A DNA stretch of 64,000 nucleotides from Bradyrhizobium diversitatis (GTDB lineage: Bacteria; Pseudomonadota; Alphaproteobacteria; Rhizobiales; Xanthobacteraceae), in NCBI RefSeq assembly GCF_016031635.1, contig NZ_JACEGD010000003.1, positions 62,001 through 126,000 on the forward strand, written 5' to 3'. Below the pieces are notes generated by a model. It saw only the letters and a program-made list of their open reading frames with translations. It had not been told where the DNA came from and did no database searches. The translations under genes and the position numbers were made by a program. Shown here piece after piece: positions 59,848 to 64,000 of the stretch. Positions within the stretch are counted from its first letter, which is position 1, and the number at the start of each line of letters is the position of its first letter.

Positions 59848-60441
59848 TCACCCGATGATGATTCGTGTTCGCGGGCCCAGGCGCCGCAGCAATTGCAGCA
59901 TCGCAGACTTCGTCATGGAGACGCAGCCCGCGGTCGGGCCGAAATTGTCGCGGGCGAGGTGCAGGAACACCGCGCTGCCGCGGCCGGCGATGCGCGGTCT
60001 GGTGTTGTGGTCGATCTCGATGATGAAGTCATAGAGGTGGTCGGCCCGCTTGAGCCGGTCACCGCCCTGCCCCTCGCCCAGCCGGATGCCCTGATTGTAA
60101 TGGCGGTCCCGTGGATCCTCGCACCAGGCGTCTGCGCCGGTGATCTTCCGGGCCGGCAAGAACGTCCGGGGGCGGCCGTGCCGGTCGCCCCGCCACCACA
60201 GCCGCCTGGGACGGAAGCTGCCCCTGGGGGTGCCGCCATCGCCCTCGCGCTTGTTGGCGAGAATGCCGCCCCGCCCCAGCGCAACCGGGATGGTCATCGC
60301 TCCGGCCGTCAGCCAACCCCTGCGCGGATTTCCGGCCGCAGCCTTAACGCGGATCGCGGAGAGCGGCCCGGCGCGTCGATTCCTGGCGTAACCAACTGAA
60401 GTTGCTTTGTTTTTCATGTGAACGTGCAATGTCGAATTCAT
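59848..60441 (-). CDS. L,D-transpeptidase family protein (YkuD domain)
   Basis: The 197-residue protein contains the YkuD catalytic signature HLARDNFGPTAGCVSM, with His and the nucleophile Cys in the expected HxxR...TxGC arrangement, and DHLYDFIIEIDHNT before it. Such enzymes form 3-3 cross-links or attach proteins to peptidoglycan. No clear signal peptide is seen, though a weak hydrophobic stretch (RRGWLTAGAMTIPVAL) lies near residue 40. The start is uncertain (60441 or 60417). It is divergent from the response-regulator gene. Confidence 0.88.
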   Translation of the reverse strand: MNSTLHVHMKNKATSVGYARNRRAGPLSAIRVKAAAGNPRRGWLTAGAMTIPVALGRGGILANKREGDGGTPRGSFRPRRLWWRGDRHGRPRTFLPARKITGADAWCEDPRDRHYNQGIRLGEGQGGDRLKRADHLYDFIIEIDHNTRPRIAGRGSAVFLHLARDNFGPTAGCVSMTKSAMLQLLRRLGPRTRIIIG

Positions 60442-60617
60442 TACAGGACATTCATCAAATCGCCCTGCTATTCTGGGTTAGAGTGCTTGCGGCTTGTGAA
60501 TCGGTAACAGCCCACTACTTCAACACGAACAACAATAAAACGGCGACCCTAAACTTCCCTCGCGGCTGGGTGCGGCATGGCTGCGCGCCGAGCCGGACCC
60601 TAAAAGGATGACCTCCC

Positions 60618-61304
60618 ATGCCCAATGCCCGCAAGATCCTGATCGTGGATGACGACACCGATCTGCGCGACACGTTGGTGGAGCAATTATCGCTACACGA
60701 AGAATTTGAAGCCTCCGCGGTCGACACCGGCGCCAAGGGCGCGAGCGCCGCCAAGGCCAACTCCCCCGATCTGGTTTTGATGGATGTCGGCCTGCCCGAC
60801 ACCGACGGCCGCGAGGTGGTCCGCTCCTTGCGCAAGGGCGGTTTCAAGGCCCCGATCATCATGCTGACTGGGCACGACACCGATTCCGACACGATCCTGG
60901 GGCTGGAATCCGGCGCCAACGACTATGTCGCAAAGCCCTTCCGCTTCGCCGTACTGCTGGCCCGCATCCGCGCCCAGCTCCGCCAGCACGAGGCCAGCGA
61001 GGACGCGGTGTTCTCGGTCGGCCCCTACTCCTTCCGTCCCGGCTCGAAGATGCTGACCGCGGCCAATGCACGCAAGGTCCGCCTCACCGAGAAGGAAACG
61101 GCGATTCTCCGTTTCCTCTACCGGGCCGGTCAGATGCCGGTATCGCGCGAGACCCTGCTCCAGGAGGTCTGGGGCTACAATTCCGGCGTCACCACCCACA
61201 CGTTGGAAACCCACATCTATCGGCTTCGCCAGAAGATCGAGAAGGACGCCGCCAACCCCGAGATCCTGGTCACCGAAGCCGGTGGCTACAAACTGGTGCC
61301 GTGA
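60618..61304 (+). CDS. OmpR/PhoB-family response regulator, CenR-like
   Basis: The 228-residue regulator has a receiver domain (about 5-120; DDD near residues 11-13, phospho-acceptor Asp56 in LVLMDVGLPDTDG, AKPFR). It also has a winged-helix DNA-binding domain (about 130-226) with LEVWGYNSG-like LLQEVWGYNSGVTTHTLETH. The receiver start RKILIVDDDTDLRDTLVEQL resembles CenR, the envelope regulator encoded in a similar origin-proximal place in Caulobacter; that identity is inferred. AAAAGGATGACC precedes the ATG. No kinase gene is adjacent. Confidence 0.9.
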   Translation: MPNARKILIVDDDTDLRDTLVEQLSLHEEFEASAVDTGAKGASAAKANSPDLVLMDVGLPDTDGREVVRSLRKGGFKAPIIMLTGHDTDSDTILGLESGANDYVAKPFRFAVLLARIRAQLRQHEASEDAVFSVGPYSFRPGSKMLTAANARKVRLTEKETAILRFLYRAGQMPVSRETLLQEVWGYNSGVTTHTLETHIYRLRQKIEKDAANPEILVTEAGGYKLVP

Positions 61305-61364
61305 TACGTTCCGGAAACGCGCGATTCGTCGTAAATTGGCGCGTTCCTCAAGCCACGGACCGGA

Positions 61365-61808
61365 ATGTCAATCGACGACGACGTAGCGCTTCTCGAGCGT
61401 GTCCCGACACTGCGCCTGTTGGGAGACGCCTCGTTGCGCATGCTGGCGATCGGTTCCGAGCAGCGTGACTTCGTCCGCGGTGACGTCCTGTTCGATCTCG
61501 GCGACGCCGCCGATGCCGGCTTCGTGGTCCAGCGCGGCGCCTTCAGGGTCGAAGACGGCGCCGGCGCCGAAATGATCGCCGGCCCCGGCTCGCTGATCGG
61601 CGAGCTCGCACTGGTGGTGCCGATGAAGCGGCCATCGCGTGCGATCGCGCTGGAGCATTCCTCCGTCATCCGCGTCGCACGCAGCCTGTTCCAGCGCGTG
61701 CTGGAGAGCGACCCCGCCGCCGCCGTGCGCCTGCGCGACGAATTCGCGGTGCGCTCCAGCCAGATCGCCAGCGATATCCTGATGGCCGGCGCGAAGCTGA
61801 CGTCTTGA
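61365..61808 (+). CDS. Cyclic-nucleotide-binding-domain (Crp-like) protein without a DNA-binding domain
   Basis: The 147-residue protein is a lone cNMP-binding beta-roll. It has LLGDASLRMLAIGSEQRDFV, GDVLFDLGDAADAGFVVQRG, the phosphate-binding-cassette-like GSLIGELALVVPMKRPSRAI and a C-terminal helix. There is no helix-turn-helix, so it is not a Crp-type regulator by itself. It lies 60 bp after the CenR-like gene on the same strand, which suggests a functional pair. The ligand is unknown. Confidence 0.88.
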   Translation: MSIDDDVALLERVPTLRLLGDASLRMLAIGSEQRDFVRGDVLFDLGDAADAGFVVQRGAFRVEDGAGAEMIAGPGSLIGELALVVPMKRPSRAIALEHSSVIRVARSLFQRVLESDPAAAVRLRDEFAVRSSQIASDILMAGAKLTS

Positions 61809-61819
61809 GTCTCTTTGTT

Positions 61820-61943
61820 GTCATTCCGGGGCGCGACGAAGTCGCGAGCCCGGAATCCATTCATCCACCGGATGTGTCGCCAGATGGATTCTCAGGTGCG
61901 CAATTGCGCACCATAGTTGGCGCTGCGCGCGCCCCGGAATGAC
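61820..61943. repeat. Palindromic repeat with GGTGCGCAATTGCGCACC core, copy 2
   Basis: The ends GTCATTCCGGGGCGC (61820-61834) and GCGCCCCGGAATGAC (61929-61943) are perfect complements. The same 18-bp palindrome as in the copy at 51887-51996 lies at 61895-61912. An extra inner pair, CCGGAATCCAT and ATGGATTC, is also present. It fills the gap between the convergent cNMP-domain gene and xth. Confidence 0.85.
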
Positions 61944-61950
61944 AGCGGGG

Positions 61951-62766
61951 CTACACTTCCAGCGTCACCGTCACAGGCACGTGGTCCGATGGCCGCTCCC
62001 AGCTCCGCGCATCGCGCAGGATCTTGAAATCGCTGACTGCGTCCTTCAGCGCACGCGAGACCCAGATGTGATCGAGCCTGCGGCCGCGATCGCCGACGGT
62101 CCAGTCGGCGGAACGATAGCTCCACCACGTATAGACCTTCTCCGACATCGGGATGCGCTCGCGCGCGACGTCGATCCATTCGCCGGCGGCAATCGCCGCC
62201 TTCAGCTTCTCGGTTTCGACGGGTGTGTGCGAGACGACTTTCAGAAGCTGCCTGTGCGACCACACGTCGTTCTCGTGCGGGGCGACGTTGAGGTCGCCGA
62301 CCAGGATGTGGCGGTCATCGCCGCGCGGATGCAGCGGCTCGCACGCCTTCATCTCGTCGAGGAAGCGAAGCTTGTGGTCGAACTTCTCGTTCAGCGCGGG
62401 ATCGGGAATGTCGCCGCCGGCGGGCACGTAGAAATTATGCAGCACCAAAGGCTTTGCGATGCCCGCCTTCTCGCCGAACGACACCGAGATGTGGCGCGAA
62501 TCCACCTTGTCGCAGAAGGTGCGGATGTCCTTGGACTCGAAGGGAATCTTCGAGACTATGGCGACGCCGTGATAGCCCTTCTGCCCGTTCAGCGCGACGT
62601 GCTCGTAGCCGAGCCGCTTGAAACGCTTGAGCGGAAAGGCGTCGTCGATGCACTTGGTCTCCTGCAGGCACAGCACCTCCGGCCGCGCGCTCTTCAGGAA
62701 TTTCGCGACCAGGTCGATGCGCAGCCGCACCGAATTGATGTTCCAGGTTGTCAGGGAAAGACGCAT
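61951..62766 (-). CDS. xth: Exodeoxyribonuclease III
   Basis: This is a DNA-repair AP endonuclease and 3'-5' exonuclease of the Xth family. The 271-residue protein starts MRLSLTTWNINSVRLRIDLV with the metal-site Asn at residue 9. It has VLCLQETKCID with the metal Glu, GDLNVAPHENDVW with the catalytic Asp/Asn, and the C-terminal RPSDHVPVTVTLEV with the Asp-His pair. The length is normal. It is single and lies downstream of lolA, separated by a repeat. Confidence 0.97.
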   Translation of the reverse strand: MRLSLTTWNINSVRLRIDLVAKFLKSARPEVLCLQETKCIDDAFPLKRFKRLGYEHVALNGQKGYHGVAIVSKIPFESKDIRTFCDKVDSRHISVSFGEKAGIAKPLVLHNFYVPAGGDIPDPALNEKFDHKLRFLDEMKACEPLHPRGDDRHILVGDLNVAPHENDVWSHRQLLKVVSHTPVETEKLKAAIAAGEWIDVARERIPMSEKVYTWWSYRSADWTVGDRGRRLDHIWVSRALKDAVSDFKILRDARSWERPSDHVPVTVTLEV

Positions 62767-62790
62767 GGGGACGATCTAACAAACTCCATC

Positions 62791-62876
62791 CGTCATGGCC
62801 GGGCTTGACCCGGCCATCCACGTCTTTTTGTCGGAGCCAAAAACGTGGATGCCCGGGACAAGCCCGGGCACGACGG
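62791..62876. repeat. Palindromic intergenic repeat upstream of xth
   Basis: Two short hairpins, GGCCGGGCTTGACCCGGCC on the left and GCCCGGGACAAGCCCGGGC on the right, are joined by the complementary arms CCATCCACGTCTTTTT and AAAACGTGGATG. CGTCATGG begins and CACGACGG ends the unit. It lies between lolA and xth. I see only one copy in the window, but the layout is that of a dispersed genus-type repeat. Confidence 0.7.
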
Positions 62877-62898
62877 TGATTGGAGCGGCCATGCTATC

Positions 62899-63711
62899 TC
62901 AACCCGGCGACGGGCCGTAATTGGTGAAATCGATCTTGAACATGTTGGGGTCGAGCTTCTTGCTCGAATCCAGATTGTAGACCGCGATGGTGGTGTCGTA
63001 GCCCTGCGGGTCGGTGACGGTCCACTGCTTGAGCTGTCCGTCCTTGGCGCCGAACATCAGGAGCAGCCGGCTGGTGCCGACCAGCGCCTGCTTCTCCTCG
63101 ATGGTGACGCTGACGAAGACGTCGTCGGCCGAGACGCCAACGACGTTGGTGTCCTTCATCAGGTCGATGCGATCGGACAGCAGAAAGCGCAGCGGCGTCT
63201 GCGACAGCGGATAGATGTCCTGGGTCGCGAGCTTGCGGTCGCGCACCACCAGCGAGGATCCGTCGGCGACGATGTCGATCGGGCTCGGCGCGTCATATTC
63301 GAAGCGCACCTTGCCGGGCTTCTGGATGTAGAAATCGCCCTGTGTCTTGCTGCCGTCGGGGCCGACCTGGACGAAATTACCAACCAATGTCTGAAGCGAC
63401 GACAGATAGGCGCTGACCTTGGCCGCCTGCGCTTTCTGGTTGGCATCGAAGGTCTGGAAGATGCTGGTCGGCACGTTGCGTCGCGGATCCGGGATGACCG
63501 GATTCGGTGGCGCCTGCGTCGCGCCGGTCACAGCGGGCCCACCGGCCGGCCCGCCGTCGCTGCGGCCCTTCGGTGCAGGCTTCGGCACCGGGACGGTCTG
63601 CGCGAACGACGTCGCAGTCACCATCGCGGCGGCGACGAGAAGCACACCGGCCACGCGCGCGCTTCGCGCGGCGATGGTGGCGGCGAATCGAATGTCCGGA
63701 TGTCTGATCAA
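62899..63711 (-). CDS. lolA: Outer-membrane lipoprotein carrier protein LolA-like
   Basis: LolA ferries lipoproteins across the periplasm to the outer membrane. The 270-residue product has a signal peptide (ARVAGVLLVAAAMVTATSFA), a Pro-rich linker and the LolA domain (about 80-265). The domain includes YIQKPGKVRFEYDAPSPIDI, FLLSDRIDLMKDTNV and a C-terminal KIDFTNYGPSPG. An AGGA seven bases before TTG 63711 supports that start. A GTG at 63810 overlaps the ftsK stop as GTGA but would give a very long leader. ftsK-lolA is a conserved alphaproteobacterial pair. Confidence 0.9.
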   Translation of the reverse strand: MIRHPDIRFAATIAARSARVAGVLLVAAAMVTATSFAQTVPVPKPAPKGRSDGGPAGGPAVTGATQAPPNPVIPDPRRNVPTSIFQTFDANQKAQAAKVSAYLSSLQTLVGNFVQVGPDGSKTQGDFYIQKPGKVRFEYDAPSPIDIVADGSSLVVRDRKLATQDIYPLSQTPLRFLLSDRIDLMKDTNVVGVSADDVFVSVTIEEKQALVGTSRLLLMFGAKDGQLKQWTVTDPQGYDTTIAVYNLDSSKKLDPNMFKIDFTNYGPSPG

Positions 63712-63806
63712 TACGTCGTCCTGTATGGCTGGGCGCCCTTTTAGCGTGATTTCTGGCAAAAGCAGATATCGATTCTGCGTGAAATGATGTTCAGAGGCCC
63801 TTCGCC

Positions 63807-64000
63807 TCACATATGGCTGTCTTCTTCCTCGACCAGAATCTCGCGCTTGCCGGCGTGGTTGGCTGGGCCGACGATGCCCTCCAGTTCCATGCGCTCCATC
63901 AGTGATGCGGCGCGATTATAGCCGATTTGCAGGCGGCGCTGGATATAGCTGGTCGAGGCCTTGCGATCGCGTTTGACGATGGCAACCGCCTGCTGGAATA
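63807..64000 (-). CDS. ftsK: DNA translocase FtsK, C-terminal end (truncated by the window edge)
   Basis: Reading the minus strand from the right edge gives about 64 codons, ending in a TGA at 63807-63809. The sequence contains [19 protein letters not shown] and [20 protein letters not shown], the FtsK gamma winged-helix domain that reads KOPS/SRS polar sequences and contacts XerCD at dif. EEDSHM is the C-terminus. The motor domain lies beyond the window. lolA follows immediately, so the two are probably co-transcribed. Confidence 0.93.
   Translation of the reverse strand, partial: FQQAVAIVKRDRKASTSYIQRRLQIGYNRAASLMERMELEGIVGPANHAGKREILVEEEDSHM

Overview
The window looks like about 64 kb of a Bradyrhizobium-type chromosome (Alphaproteobacteria, Hyphomicrobiales). 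The composition is GC-rich. The order of housekeeping genes is the one typical of rhizobial chromosomes. Several families of short palindromic intergenic repeats that I associate with Bradyrhizobium recur through it. The genus is an inference from these features, not from a database search. No tRNA or rRNA genes, CRISPR arrays, transposases, phage genes or defence systems were seen.

Layout. 1-10.4 kb: heat-shock and maintenance genes: dnaK (cut by the left edge, with a good heat-shock sigma-factor promoter), grpE and hrcA on the minus strand, then rph-rdgB-hemW, an LpoA-like periplasmic protein, rsmI-yraN and gshB. 10.9-16.5 kb: a partial Flp/Tad pilus cluster (cpaB-cpaC-cpaD-cpaE, a convergent TadD-like TPR lipoprotein and a stand-alone PilZ protein); the pilin, prepilin peptidase and CpaF ATPase are not here. 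16.7-25.5 kb: comM/yifB, two hybrid histidine kinases, an AI-2E-type permease and small proteins. 25.5-30.4 kb: a minus-strand run hisB-DUF2628-hisH-hisA-hisF-hisE-coaA. 30.6-33.7 kb: hslV and hslU separated by a GNAT gene and a DUF2585 gene. 34.9-41.4 kb: minus-strand smr, mltA, a Tim44-like gene, dnaQ, coaE, maf and ppsR, with secB on the plus strand. 41.4-41.9 kb: an intergenic region with an AT-rich stretch and DnaA-box-like sites, proposed as the chromosome origin. 41.9-50.6 kb: plus-strand hemJ, rho, mnmE, mnmG, rsmG, parA and parB with five parS-type sites. 50.8-55.2 kb: minus-strand holA, lptE and leuS. 55.4-58.1 kb: two convergent diguanylate cyclases. 58.2-64 kb: a YggS-type PLP protein, a hydratase, an L,D-transpeptidase, a CenR-like response regulator, a cyclic-nucleotide-binding-domain protein, xth, lolA and the 3' end of ftsK.

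How the parts fit. From 38.6 kb to 50.6 kb the genes diverge from about 41.5 kb: minus-strand genes to the left, plus-strand genes to the right, and parS/ParAB 4-8 kb to the right. This is the arrangement expected around an alphaproteobacterial oriC next to a ppsR (RP001-like) gene. The flanking genes serve replication (holA, dnaQ), segregation (parAB, ftsK), envelope biogenesis (lptE, lolA, mltA, L,D-transpeptidase, LpoA-like protein), proteostasis (dnaK, grpE, hrcA, hslVU, secB) and second-messenger signalling (PilZ, two GGDEF proteins).

The most unusual non-coding signals are an array of TGCAGCA/TGCTGCA motifs between rho and mnmE, the parS cluster that enters rsmG, palindromic repeats placed inside operons (parA/parB and hisA/hisH), and a repeat that appears to supply the start of hemW. 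I found no clearly new multi-gene system.
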